Below, piece by piece: positions 20,304 to 29,194 of a DNA stretch of 64,000 nt. Every line of letters starts with the position of its first letter. Position 1 is the first letter of the stretch. Under the pieces are notes generated by a model, which searched no databases, was not told the DNA's origin, and saw nothing but the letters and a program-made list of their open reading frames with translations. The DNA is from Cytophagaceae bacterium (GTDB taxonomy: Bacteria; Bacteroidota; Bacteroidia; Cytophagales; Cytophagaceae), in NCBI GenBank assembly GCA_025455005.1, contig JALONH010000012.1, positions 22,171 through 86,170 of the forward strand. Direction: 5' to 3'. A program made the position numbers and the translations under genes.

Positions 20304-21125
20304 CTATTTTAAATTATTTTCAAAGATATTCATTACTTCCGGAGTCATACCGGAGGCAGAGAAGCCACCATCATGTAATAGATTTTGCATGGTCACTTTC
20401 TTTGTCATATCGGAGAACATAACGATTACATAATCCGCACATTCATCTGCAGAGGCATTGCCAAGTGGAGACATTTTATCAGCAAAATCATAAAACGCTC
20501 CGAATCCTGCTATTCCTTTTCCGGCTGTAGTCATGGTTGGAGACTGAGAAATCGTGTTGACACGTGCTTTTTTCAGTCTTGCTAAACGAGCTCCATAACC
20601 TCTGGCTATAGATTCTAACGTCGCTTTGGCATCTGCCATATCGGTATAATCCGGAAAAATACGCTGAGCGGCTATGTAGGACAACCCAACGATCGATGCA
20701 TATTCATTTAAAGCATCTTTTTTCTCGGCCACGTGCATGATCTTATGAAAAGATAAAGCAGAAACGTCTAACGTTTTTAAATACCAATCGTAATTTAAAT
20801 CTCCATATTCTTTTCCTTTACGAATATTAGGACTCATACCAATAGAGTGTAGTATAAAATCAATTTTACCGCCTAAAGCCTCTACCGATTTGTCAATCAA
20901 ATTTTCTAATTCTTCCAAAGAAGTGGCATCTGCCGGTATGATAGGTGCATTACAAGCTTCTGATAATTTATTTATCTCTCCCATACGCATAGCGATTGGA
21001 GCATTGGTTAATGTAAAACGCGCACCTTCGGCAAAGGCTCTTTCAGCTACTTTCCAAGCAATGGAATCTTCGTTTAAAGCTCCGAATATGATACCTCTTT
21101 TTCCTTTTAATAGATTAAAAGCCAT
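20304..21125 (-). CDS. fabI: enoyl-[acyl-carrier-protein] reductase, FabI type
   Basis: NADH-dependent reduction of enoyl-ACP, the last step of each round of fatty-acid elongation, in the cytoplasm. A short-chain-dehydrogenase fold beginning LLKGKRGIIFGALNEDSIAW; the nicotinamide region HSIGMSPN; and the FabI-type active site with SYIAAQRIFPDYTDMADAKATLE, where Tyr-x6-x-Tyr and Lys are in the family's places. It ends HDGGFSASGM. At 273 residues it is normal. It carries its own promoter-like TATATTTG (21172-21179) within the recN-fabI gap and its own terminator, so it can be transcribed independently of the bamD-recN operon. Confidence 0.96.
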   Translation of the reverse strand: MAFNLLKGKRGIIFGALNEDSIAWKVAERAFAEGARFTLTNAPIAMRMGEINKLSEACNAPIIPADATSLEELENLIDKSVEALGGKIDFILHSIGMSPNIRKGKEYGDLNYDWYLKTLDVSALSFHKIMHVAEKKDALNEYASIVGLSYIAAQRIFPDYTDMADAKATLESIARGYGARLARLKKARVNTISQSPTMTTAGKGIAGFGAFYDFADKMSPLGNASADECADYVIVMFSDMTKKVTMQNLLHDGGFSASGMTPEVMNIFENNLK

Positions 21126-21171
21126 ATATAGTTTATTTTATAATAACAAATTAACAAGTCTCAAATATACG

Positions 21172-21179
21172 ATTTTTTT
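21172..21179 (-). promoter_or_regulatory. -7 promoter element for fabI
   Basis: TATATTTG on the minus strand, an exact match to the Bacteroidota TAnnTTTG element, 46 bp before the fabI start. No TTG is seen at the -33 position. Confidence 0.5.
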
Positions 21180-21186
21180 TCATCTG

Positions 21187-22833
21187 TTAAACCTGTTCTA
21201 AGAACTCCTTAGCCGTTGCAATCGCTTTTGCACTTGGTTTGTCTCCTCCAATCATTTTTGCAATTTCTTGTACTCTTCGCGAACTATTTAATACCTCAAT
21301 ATCAGACAGTGTACGCTCTTCCAAACGTTTCTTTTTTACCATCCATTGTATGTTCCCCATAGCTGCTATTTGAGGCAAATGGGTAATCAATACCGTTTGA
21401 TGTGTGGCTGACATTTCTTTCAATAAATATCCCATCTGTAAGGCTACTTCTCCAGATACCCCTGTATCAATCTCATCAAATATCAATGTAGGCAACTCTA
21501 TTTTTTCTGCCATAACATATTTTAAGGCAAGTACGACCCTAGAAAATTCACCTCCCGAAGCTACTTGTTTTATCTCTGAAGGCGCTTTACCTTTATTGGC
21601 TGAAAATAGTATTTGAACTTTATTTTCACCTGTATGCCCTATGTCTTTGAGCTGTAGTTGGATAGAGAAAAGTGCATCAGGCATAAACAATCGAACCAAT
21701 ACCTGCTGTACCTTTTTTTCAATATCTCCAATAATGGCCTGTCTTAACTGCGTAATATAGTTCGCTTTTGAGACGACTTGCTTGTGATACTCTGTTTTCT
21801 TTTTAAACAATGCTTCTACTTCAACTTCTAAGTTTTCGGTAGTCTCTTTTTTCAAACTGAGTTCTTGAAAAATCGTTAATAACGCATCCGTAGTTGTTAC
21901 TTTATGTTTTTTTTGAAGAGCATAAACAACCGATAATCTGTCTTGTATAGTTTGAATACGTTCCGGGTTATACTCTATGGCATCTATACCTTTTTCTGCT
22001 TCTTGTTGGATATCGCTGAGTTCTTCGACTACTGACCTCATTCGATCTTCTAATTGCTTTAAATTTACTTTATCCGTAACAAGGGTTTGAAGATTTCGGA
22101 TACTAGCCTTTAGGTCTTGTGCTAACAAACGATCCAGCAATTGGCTTACTTCTTGTAATTTAACTTTACTATCTTCGGCATGCTGTAAGGCTTTTAGTTC
22201 TGCCTCTAATACCTCGTCTTCTGCAGATTTAACAGCTGCTTCTTCTAATTCATTTTGCAAAAAACTATAATATTCTTGTTGGGCTACTAAATCGTCTAAA
22301 GTTGATTTTTTAGTTTCGTACTGCTTACCATATTCAATATACTTTTTATAAAGTAATTGGTATTCTTTTACTTCATTTACCCATCCCCCATATCGATCTA
22401 TCAAGTGTAATTGATATTCGTTGTTTGTAATTAAAAAAGTATCATTTTGAGAATGTATATCCATTAATAAACCACCCAATTGTTTTAATACTTCTACTGT
22501 GATGGGGGTATCATTTACAAATGCTCTGGATTTACCATTTGGATTAATTTCGCGACGAATAAAACAAACATCTTCGTAATCTAAATCCTGTGTAAGAAAA
22601 AAATCCTGTAAGTTATACTTATTAATGATAAATTCTCCTTCAATAACACATTTCACCTCCTGATTCAACAACACTTTAGTATCCGCTCGATCCCCGGTTA
22701 AAAGGCCTATGGCACCTAATAAAATAGATTTACCGGCTCCTGTTTCTCCTGTTATAGAAAGTAGCTGCTCCGGTAAGGTCAACTCAATTGACTCTATTAA
22801 AATATAATTACGGATACTAAGTTTTTGTAACAT
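21187..22833 (-). CDS. recN: DNA repair protein RecN
   Basis: SMC-like ATPase that acts at double-strand breaks with RecA. Walker A ITGETGAGKSILLGAIGLL near residue 30, Q-loop region, long coiled-coil middle (residues about 160-360, rich in Glu, Gln, Leu), ABC signature VASGGEFSRVVLALK and Walker B TLIFDEIDTGVSG, then VLITHLPQIAA. Length 548 is typical. It lies 17 bp after DUF4835 as the last member of the bamD-omega-coaBC-DUF4835-recN run, an arrangement conserved across Bacteroidota. Confidence 0.97.
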   Translation of the reverse strand: MLQKLSIRNYILIESIELTLPEQLLSITGETGAGKSILLGAIGLLTGDRADTKVLLNQEVKCVIEGEFIINKYNLQDFFLTQDLDYEDVCFIRREINPNGKSRAFVNDTPITVEVLKQLGGLLMDIHSQNDTFLITNNEYQLHLIDRYGGWVNEVKEYQLLYKKYIEYGKQYETKKSTLDDLVAQQEYYSFLQNELEEAAVKSAEDEVLEAELKALQHAEDSKVKLQEVSQLLDRLLAQDLKASIRNLQTLVTDKVNLKQLEDRMRSVVEELSDIQQEAEKGIDAIEYNPERIQTIQDRLSVVYALQKKHKVTTTDALLTIFQELSLKKETTENLEVEVEALFKKKTEYHKQVVSKANYITQLRQAIIGDIEKKVQQVLVRLFMPDALFSIQLQLKDIGHTGENKVQILFSANKGKAPSEIKQVASGGEFSRVVLALKYVMAEKIELPTLIFDEIDTGVSGEVALQMGYLLKEMSATHQTVLITHLPQIAAMGNIQWMVKKKRLEERTLSDIEVLNSSRRVQEIAKMIGGDKPSAKAIATAKEFLEQV

Positions 22834-22850
22834 TTTACTTTGCTACGAAA

Positions 22851-23753
22851 TTATTTTATGATTACTTGATATTTATCCGTGTTTAAAGGATCCAATTCTC
22901 TCAGTAAGGCAAAGGCTTGGTTTTTGATTTCTGTAGACGGACTATCTTTAAAAATATTAATCAACTCATCACGTTTTGCAATAAAAAAACTACGAATTAA
23001 AATAGAGGTCGGTCTATTCGGAACAATTGTTCGAATAGTTTTTAAAAGATTTAACGCCGTCATGCGCATGGCATCCGGATCTTTTAAATAAGTATCAAGA
23101 CCTAAGCGATGGTAAGTATACATACCTTCTCTAAAAGGAGTTAAAAATTGACTGTTTAAATTTTCTATCAATGCAGCACGATTATTTATATCTCCATTCG
23201 CCCATCCTCCTCCATTCGATTGAGCGACGTTGGCTATATTCCACGCTTTTTCAATCCATTTTTGACCACCTAATTTACCAAAACTATCATAATCCATGGC
23301 TAAGATGACATAGGCATAAAAGCTCAACAGGGAAGATAGATTGGAGCTAAAAATATTTTCATTATAATCTATCGGTTGTCCTTGATTTAAAGTAAAATCA
23401 AACGTTTTATCTACATAATTTAATAAGATAGTTTCATAACCGGTGGCATAGACAGGTCTTGAAGACTGAATTTGAGCTGTTGTTTTATATGAAAATTGTT
23501 CGGGTTGCGATGTTATGGTTAATACCAAATTGCATCGGATACGTTCTTCTGCTTGATAAGTGTCTTCTGTCCATTTTCGTTCATTTAAAAATCGTGTAAT
23601 CGATTGTTTTAAATCTTCTATAATGACACTTTGTACATCCGGTATTTGAGAGGCATCAATCGTAACATTACATTGCAACTCTTGAGCCCGCAACGATTGA
23701 AATGCTATAAAGCATAGAGTTATTAAAAAGTATTTACAAATACCATTTACCAT
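22851..23753 (-). CDS. DUF4835 family exported protein
   Basis: Bacteroidota-specific family of unknown function. The start at 23753 (MVNGICKYFLITLCFIAFQSLRAQ) gives a good signal peptide with cleavage before ELQCNV and overlaps the coaBC end by 20 bp; the longer reading frame to 23858 has no sensible N terminus. The mature protein begins LQCNVTIDASQIPDVQ, continues with RFLNERKWTEDTY and RIRCNLVLTI, and has SFYAYVILAMDYDSFGKLGG near the middle, all as in the family. Its length is about 300. Being fixed between coaBC and recN supports the family call but not a function; it is probably periplasmic. Confidence 0.85.
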   Translation of the reverse strand: MVNGICKYFLITLCFIAFQSLRAQELQCNVTIDASQIPDVQSVIIEDLKQSITRFLNERKWTEDTYQAEERIRCNLVLTITSQPEQFSYKTTAQIQSSRPVYATGYETILLNYVDKTFDFTLNQGQPIDYNENIFSSNLSSLLSFYAYVILAMDYDSFGKLGGQKWIEKAWNIANVAQSNGGGWANGDINNRAALIENLNSQFLTPFREGMYTYHRLGLDTYLKDPDAMRMTALNLLKTIRTIVPNRPTSILIRSFFIAKRDELINIFKDSPSTEIKNQAFALLRELDPLNTDKYQVIIK

Positions 23754-24951
23754 ATGTTTCCCAAATATGTTTTGCAATTTCATCTTTAGACTGTTTAGAA
23801 AACGACACGGGCGCTTGTTGTGTTGTATAAAGTCTAACTTCATTTTGATCGCTGCCAAATACAGGATTCTCCCTATTGAAAATATTAGCTACTATCATAT
23901 CTAAATTTTTCGAATGTAATTTATTTAAGATTACCGATTCTGAAAAAACAGTTTCTAATGCAAAACCAATAAAGTGTTGGTTTGGTTTCTTTTTAGCGCC
24001 ACAATGAGCGGCTATATCTGGATTTTTAACCAACTCTAGTATTATATTGGAATCTGATTTTTTTATTTTTTCAGCGGCTACTGATTTTGGAGAATAATCT
24101 GCCACAGCGGCAGCAAAAACAATAATATCGGCCCAGGATTGAAGGGCATCTACTTGGTGCAACATATCAAAAGCTGTTGTAACCGGATACACATCTGCTA
24201 CTTCTGTATATGTTGAAAAAACCGATGATTCCACCGGTCCGGAAACTATTTTAACTTCAGCACCGGCTAGAAACGCTTGATGAGCTAAAGCTGCGCCCAT
24301 TTTTCCGGAGGAGTGATTACTTACAAAGCGTACCGGATCTATAGGTTCTACAGTAGGTCCGTTAGTTATGACAATTTTTTTGTGAAGCAAAAAAGCTTTT
24401 TGATTGAAAAAGGTCAATACATGGCGTAGAATATCTTCGGGTTCTGCAAGTCTACCTTGTCCAATAAAACCACTGGCCAAACTTCCGTATGCCGCTTCTA
24501 TTACTTGATTGGAAAATGATTGCAGCCTACTCAAATTATCTTTTGTAGTCGGATGTTGGTACATATCCAAATCCATTGCAGGACAAACAATCACAGGACA
24601 TTTAGCAGAAAAATAAGTTGCCAATAATAAATTATCACAAATCCCATTTGCCATTTTACCGATTGTATTTTCAGAAGCCGGAGCTATTAAAAATACATCT
24701 GCCCATGCACCGAGTGCGACATGATTATTCCAAACACCGGATTCTGTATCTTCTACAAATTGAGAATAAACCGGATTCTCTGATAAGGTAGAAAGTGTTA
24801 AGGGAGTGATAAAAGAAAGAGCAGAAGGCGTCATGATTACACGCACTTCTGCTCCATTTAATTTTAACAATCGAACTAAATAGGCTGCTTTATAGGCAGC
24901 AATACTACCACAAATGCCAACCAAAACTTTTCTACCTTTTAAGGTCAGCAT
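23734..24951 (-). CDS. coaBC: bifunctional phosphopantothenoylcysteine decarboxylase / synthetase CoaBC
   Basis: Two consecutive steps of coenzyme A synthesis: CTP-dependent joining of cysteine to phosphopantothenate (CoaB) and FMN-dependent decarboxylation (CoaC). The N-terminal CoaC half has VGICGSIAAYKAAYLVRLL, the catalytic His in NNHVALGAWADV, and CPAMDLDMYQHP. The C-terminal CoaB half starts at about residue 185 with ITNGPTVEPIDPVRFVSNHSSGKMG and includes AAAVADYSPK. At 405 residues it is full length. It lies nine bases after the omega gene and overlaps DUF4835. Confidence 0.96.
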   Translation of the reverse strand: MLTLKGRKVLVGICGSIAAYKAAYLVRLLKLNGAEVRVIMTPSALSFITPLTLSTLSENPVYSQFVEDTESGVWNNHVALGAWADVFLIAPASENTIGKMANGICDNLLLATYFSAKCPVIVCPAMDLDMYQHPTTKDNLSRLQSFSNQVIEAAYGSLASGFIGQGRLAEPEDILRHVLTFFNQKAFLLHKKIVITNGPTVEPIDPVRFVSNHSSGKMGAALAHQAFLAGAEVKIVSGPVESSVFSTYTEVADVYPVTTAFDMLHQVDALQSWADIIVFAAAVADYSPKSVAAEKIKKSDSNIILELVKNPDIAAHCGAKKKPNQHFIGFALETVFSESVILNKLHSKNLDMIVANIFNRENPVFGSDQNEVRLYTTQQAPVSFSKQSKDEIAKHIWETYGKWYL

Positions 24952-24960
24952 AAGGGTAAA

Positions 24961-25278
24961 CTATTCTTCTTTTTTAGATGATTTATCGATATTACGAAAC
25001 ATCACTTTATTTTCTAAAAACTCTTCTGTTGCTAAGGTTGCCGGTTTAGGCATACGCTCATAATATTTAGAAATTTCAATTTGCTCTCTATTCTCAAATA
25101 TTTCTTCCAAGTTATCTTCTTTAGAAGCAAACTCTGCCAATTTTGAGTTTAATTCTTCTTTCATTTTTATAGAAATCTGACGAGCTCTTTTGGAAATCAC
25201 AACGATAGACTCGTATACGTTTCCTGTAGGTTCAGCTAATTTATCGATGTCTCTGGTAACTAAATTTGCAGATGCCAT
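24961..25278 (-). CDS. rpoZ: RNA polymerase omega subunit, Rpb6-like
   Basis: A 105-residue protein of the Bacteroidota RpoZ/Rpb6 type, which helps assemble and stabilise RNA polymerase. Features: VTRDIDKLAEPTGNVYESIVVISKRARQI, the conserved helix with the Rpb6-like RARQI segment, then KPATLATEEFLENKVMFRN. Its place between bamD and coaBC is the standard one for the phylum and strongly supports the call. Sequence similarity to the proteobacterial omega is low, so the symbol follows the phylum's usage. Confidence 0.88.
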   Translation of the reverse strand: MASANLVTRDIDKLAEPTGNVYESIVVISKRARQISIKMKEELNSKLAEFASKEDNLEEIFENREQIEISKYYERMPKPATLATEEFLENKVMFRNIDKSSKKEE

Positions 25279-25297
25279 GGTATGAATTGTTTAATAT

Positions 25298-26098
25298 TTA
25301 CTTTTTTAAATTGTTGAGTTGTTCAACCGCATAATCATATGACTCCAATGCTTCTTTAGCAAAGTTTCCTTTCGGAAAACGGTCAACATATTGCTGGTAA
25401 TAATCAATTACTTCGTAAAAACGTTCTATCTGTTTTTCTCCACCAATACTGTTTTTAGCTAATTTCAATTGCGCTGCAATTCTATAATAAAGTGCCGATT
25501 CTGTATAATCTGAAGTAGGGTAATCTTTTAGAAAATTAGTTAAGGCAATGGTAGCCGATTTATAGTTCTGTGTTTTATAATATAAATAAGCTGATTGATA
25601 GGCTTTCGTAATCAACTTAGCATTTAATTCATCTGCCATTTTAGTGCATTCTTCCATAAATTGAGATTTAGGATAGCGGTCTGCAAATGTCGTAATGGCT
25701 TTTAACGCATTATAGGTATATTCTTGATCTAAATTATATTCCGGAGAATTAAAATAAAGTGACTTTGCATGCATAAACATGGTCTCTTCTACACGCGTAC
25801 TTCTTGGGTAAGTCAAATAAAAATCCTTGAAATAATAAGCACTCATGACATACTGCTTTTGTCGGTAGTAATTGTAAGCAAAATAATAGGACGCTTCTTC
25901 CGCTCCTTGTTTACCTTTTAAAATAGGAGTTATTTCTTCTAATAATACGCCAGCCTTGTAATAATCTTTTTTATTAAAGTATTCTATTGCTTTGGTCAGC
26001 TTTTCTTCCGGGGAAGCACTGCGTTGAAACTTCCCAAATTGGTTGCAGGAAGCCAATAACAATAGACTGAAACAATAAATAAGATACTTTTTAAACAT
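25298..26098 (-). CDS. bamD: outer-membrane assembly lipoprotein BamD
   Basis: TPR lipoprotein of the BAM complex that inserts beta-barrel proteins into the outer membrane. The ATG at 26098 gives MFKKYLIYCFSLLLLASC with a lipobox LASC; the longer frame to 26158 would include the promoter. Mature protein has repeated helix pairs typical of TPRs: EKLTKAIEYFNKKDYYKAGVL, SYYFAYNYYRQKQYVMSAYYF, YPRSTRVEETMFMHAKSLY, YPTSDYTESALYYRI and FPKGNFAKEALESYDYA. About 266 residues. First gene of the bamD-omega-coaBC-DUF4835-recN run; its promoter box ends six bases before the ATG. Confidence 0.92.
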   Translation of the reverse strand: MFKKYLIYCFSLLLLASCNQFGKFQRSASPEEKLTKAIEYFNKKDYYKAGVLLEEITPILKGKQGAEEASYYFAYNYYRQKQYVMSAYYFKDFYLTYPRSTRVEETMFMHAKSLYFNSPEYNLDQEYTYNALKAITTFADRYPKSQFMEECTKMADELNAKLITKAYQSAYLYYKTQNYKSATIALTNFLKDYPTSDYTESALYYRIAAQLKLAKNSIGGEKQIERFYEVIDYYQQYVDRFPKGNFAKEALESYDYAVEQLNNLKK

Positions 26099-26104
26099 AG
26101 GGGA

Positions 26105-26134
26105 CAAATGTACAAAAAAAAAACATCGATTCAA
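26105..26134 (-). promoter_or_regulatory. bamD promoter (TTG - 19 bp - TACATTTG)
   Basis: Minus strand: TTG at 26134-26132, 19-bp spacer, TACATTTG at 26112-26105, an exact match to the Bacteroidota vegetative consensus. The -7 box ends six bases before the bamD ATG, so the predicted transcript is almost leaderless. Confidence 0.75.
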
Positions 26135-26162
26135 AATACATAACACGTTATAAAACAATCAG

Positions 26163-27665
26163 TTAAACCTTGAAATCCTTTCGACTTGGTCGTTTAGAAG
26201 CTTCCCACTTAAATCCCTTCAGTTTTTTATCTGCCGGTGCAATTTTATGTGGGGGGATAAAGGATGCTTCCGGATTTTTCAAATAAGTTATGGATTTTAG
26301 TTTTTTATCTGAAAAATACAACTGAATGGCTGCCGCATTGGCTTTATTTACCCCTATAAGTTTTTTATCTCCTTCCAAAGCGTGGTAAAGACTTTCCGCA
26401 TTTCCATCTACAATCACATGATGTATATCCCCACTACTAAAATAGGCCGTCATTCTTTTTCCTTTCACTTGGTTAAAATTATTTAACGTATCAATAGAAA
26501 CTAAAAAACTATTTGGGAACATGTCCATTCGGTTTATTTTTTTATTTAAAAAATAAACTCGAATCGTATCTGCAGAAAGTTGATTTTCTTCGTTCCATAG
26601 GATAGGTGTTTTGTAGAATCCGATAATCGAGTCTTTAAAATTATAGACTAATGAATCGCATACAGCTTGTAAGAGTGTTTTGTAAACCTCTACATGAGGA
26701 TATGCTTTTAATACTTTTACTTGGAGTGTTGTATCGTTTATGTAAATCAATGTATCTGCTTTCAAAAATAAAGTATCCTTACTTTCTATTTGATATAAGT
26801 ATGCATGACCGAACACTTCATTTCTACCTCGTTTGCCAAAATAGAGTGCTTTATCTCCCCATATATGTATACTATCTTTCATATTCCATATATGAACACG
26901 ACCATTTGCTTTACCGATTTGAGCTATATCATCAAAATGGAGGGTATCCGCTTCTATCCAATTTTCTCCGGAGGCTACACGTGCTCTTCCGCCTAAATAA
27001 AGTACTTTGGTTACGGTGTGATAGGCACCTTGAGCAGCATTGACTACTCCATCCTTCGTCGTAATGGTCGCTTTACCGGAAAAAACAACAAGTTGAGTTA
27101 AGGTAGAGTAGGTCAATGAATCGGCATTAAGTGTAAAGCCTTTCTTTTTATTATCTACCGAAACATTATTTGAAAAATGAAAGGTCTTCGATTGAATATC
27201 ATATACTCCTTGTACGCTTTTCAATATATTTTCTTGATCTTTAATGGTTGCCCCTTTTGTATAATATACGGTAGAGGTGGTACGATTATAACGTAAAACA
27301 TCGGATGTAAGTGTAGTATTTTTATCGATTAAGACTACATTCCCTCTAGCAATAGCTTGCTTCGTATTTCCATCATATTGTAAATGGTTACATATCATGC
27401 TTAATGTATCCCCTTGTGTTAATCGAACATGACCAAACGCTTCAATATAATTGGTAGCATTATATTGAAAGGCAGAATCACAATACAAAAACATATTACC
27501 TTGTTTAAAAACTACATCGTTTTTAAGTTTTATATATTTTTGAGCTCCCTGACTTCCTTCCAAACTTTTAGCTTGAACTAATTCCACAGGTTCTTGTTGC
27601 GCTTTTGATGACCAACTCAAAAAGAAGATCAAAAAAATACTATGTATAAATGTATACCGCTTCAT
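26163..27665 (-). CDS. OstA/LptA-like lipopolysaccharide transport protein
   Basis: A periplasmic protein of the OstA (LptA/LptD N-terminal) fold that likely bridges LPS from inner to outer membrane. A signal peptide MKRYTFIHSIFLIFFLSWSSKAQ precedes repeats of about 20-25 residues typical of the beta-jellyroll: VVFKQGNMFLYCDSAFQY, YIEAFGHVRLTQGD, AIARGNVVLID, LTSDVLRYNRTTSTVYYT, LVVFSGKATITTKDG. At 500 residues it is longer than proteobacterial LptA and lacks the LptD barrel, as in other Bacteroidota. It lies 64 bp upstream of bamD, on the same strand, so envelope assembly genes are adjacent. Confidence 0.8.
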   Translation of the reverse strand: MKRYTFIHSIFLIFFLSWSSKAQQEPVELVQAKSLEGSQGAQKYIKLKNDVVFKQGNMFLYCDSAFQYNATNYIEAFGHVRLTQGDTLSMICNHLQYDGNTKQAIARGNVVLIDKNTTLTSDVLRYNRTTSTVYYTKGATIKDQENILKSVQGVYDIQSKTFHFSNNVSVDNKKKGFTLNADSLTYSTLTQLVVFSGKATITTKDGVVNAAQGAYHTVTKVLYLGGRARVASGENWIEADTLHFDDIAQIGKANGRVHIWNMKDSIHIWGDKALYFGKRGRNEVFGHAYLYQIESKDTLFLKADTLIYINDTTLQVKVLKAYPHVEVYKTLLQAVCDSLVYNFKDSIIGFYKTPILWNEENQLSADTIRVYFLNKKINRMDMFPNSFLVSIDTLNNFNQVKGKRMTAYFSSGDIHHVIVDGNAESLYHALEGDKKLIGVNKANAAAIQLYFSDKKLKSITYLKNPEASFIPPHKIAPADKKLKGFKWEASKRPSRKDFKV

Positions 27666-27671
27666 TTCACG

Positions 27672-27702
27672 TAAAATTAAGGACTAAATTAAGTCTCTAC
27701 AA
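27672..27702 (-). promoter_or_regulatory. promoter of the OstA-like gene (TTG - 20 bp - TAATTTTA)
   Basis: Minus strand: TTG at 27702-27700, 20-bp spacer, TAATTTTA at 27679-27672 (last base A rather than G). The box ends six bases before the ATG, predicting a near-leaderless mRNA. Confidence 0.55.
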
Positions 27703-27742
27703 CTATATTTAGGCTTTATTCTAATAACAGCGAATGTGTCCT

Positions 27743-27772
27743 TTGCTCACTAACTGATTTTTCCTAAATTTA
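27743..27772 (+). promoter_or_regulatory. tilS promoter (TTG - 19 bp - TAAATTTA)
   Basis: TTG at 27743-27745, 19-bp spacer, TAAATTTA at 27765-27772 (last base A rather than G), ending four bases before the tilS ATG. Divergent from the OstA-like promoter. Confidence 0.55.
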
Positions 27773-27776
27773 TTGT

Positions 27777-29138
27777 ATGCTTCAAGAACTGCGAAAATTT
27801 ATAGAAGACAAACAACTCTTCTCTCCTAACCATAAATTGCTTTTAGCCATTAGTGGGGGAATCGATTCAGTTGTATTGTTTGATTCGCTGTTAAAGCTTG
27901 GTTATTCGTTTAGTGTGGCACATTGTAATTTTGGTTTAAGAGGTATAGAATCCGATGAAGACGAACTTTTTGTCAATAATTTAGCCATTAAAAACCGTAT
28001 CTCGTTTCACACCAAACGATTTGATACTACAGGATTTGCTTCCCAACAAGCTTATTCCATTCAAATGGCGGCTAGAGAATTACGATATCAGTGGTTTAAT
28101 ACCTTATTGAGTGAATATGACTATGATTTTTTACTTACTGCACACCACTTAAATGATATCGTTGAAACCTTACTCATCAATTTATCTAGAGGAACGGGAA
28201 TTTCCGGATTGCATGGAATTAGTGAAAAAAAAGGAAGAATTGTTCGCCCCCTGTTATTTACAGGTCGAGAGGAGATACGATCATACGCTGAGGAACAGGC
28301 CTTATCTTGGAGAGAAGACAGTTCAAATATAGAAGAAAAGTATGCTCGAAATTTAATTCGCCATCGAGTAGTGCCTACATTAAAGACGCTTAACCCTTCC
28401 CTTGAAACTACTTTTAAATTAACGACCGAACGGATCAAAGGAGTCGAAGAAACCTTTAAGTACTTTGTTGAACAAAATAAGTCAGTCTGGATGAAAACGA
28501 CAGCACAAGGGATTGAAATTTCTATTCCCCAACTTAATGCGTTTCCAAGTCCTGCTGCAATTTTACATGAGTTAATAGGATTGTATGGATTTTCATATTC
28601 AACCGTTCAACAAATCATATCCTCTTCTGTGTCCGGCAAAATGTGGTATGGAACTGGGTATAGATTACTTAAAGACAGAACCCATTGGATCGTAACTCCT
28701 ATAGCCTCGGTTGACTGGAAGCCGTTATCTATCTATTCGATAGAAGAAACCATATCAACGCCTTCTGGAGAGATTCATTTTAATATTTATTCGAAATCGG
28801 AATACAGTATCATACGAGGTAATAAAAATATAGCTCAACTTGATTTAGATAATATTGTCTTTCCTATTACCCTACGATTGTGGGATTCCGGAGACAAATT
28901 CATGCCTTTAGGGATGCGTCAATTTAAAAAAATAAGTGATTTTTTTATTGATACAAAAGTAAGTATTGTTCAAAAGGAAGCTACACTGATATTTACGTCT
29001 AAAAACGATATCTTTTGGGTGATGGGCTGGCGTATTGATGATCGTTACAAAATAACTGACAATACTCAAAAAATTTTAGTTATTGAATACCACCCTAGAA
29101 TCGTAGAAAGTAGTGGGACGAAAGATAATTTATTATAA
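27777..29138 (+). CDS. tilS: tRNA(Ile)-lysidine synthetase
   Basis: Modifies C34 of the CAU-anticodon tRNA-Ile to lysidine with ATP and lysine, so it reads AUA; essential in most bacteria. The PP-loop SGGIDS is at residues 26-31, followed by HCNFGLRGIESDEDE, the tRNA-binding ARELRYQWF, TAHHLNDIVETLLINLSRGTGISGL and RKNLIRHRV-like RNLIRHRVVPTL. The C-terminal domain carries RLWDSGDKFMPLGMRQFKKISDFFID. At 453 residues it is full length. It stands divergent from the OstA-like gene and 56 bp before mdh. Confidence 0.96.
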   Translation: MLQELRKFIEDKQLFSPNHKLLLAISGGIDSVVLFDSLLKLGYSFSVAHCNFGLRGIESDEDELFVNNLAIKNRISFHTKRFDTTGFASQQAYSIQMAARELRYQWFNTLLSEYDYDFLLTAHHLNDIVETLLINLSRGTGISGLHGISEKKGRIVRPLLFTGREEIRSYAEEQALSWREDSSNIEEKYARNLIRHRVVPTLKTLNPSLETTFKLTTERIKGVEETFKYFVEQNKSVWMKTTAQGIEISIPQLNAFPSPAAILHELIGLYGFSYSTVQQIISSSVSGKMWYGTGYRLLKDRTHWIVTPIASVDWKPLSIYSIEETISTPSGEIHFNIYSKSEYSIIRGNKNIAQLDLDNIVFPITLRLWDSGDKFMPLGMRQFKKISDFFIDTKVSIVQKEATLIFTSKNDIFWVMGWRIDDRYKITDNTQKILVIEYHPRIVESSGTKDNLL

Positions 29139-29194
29139 TTTTTTCGTAATTTAAAGACCCAAAATAAAGTATAACCATTTAACCCATTAAATAG

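Noticed and set aside
26651..27043. 130-residue plus-strand frame inside the OstA-like gene
   Set aside because: Antisense to a confident gene, hydrophobic low-information sequence, no promoter or partner.
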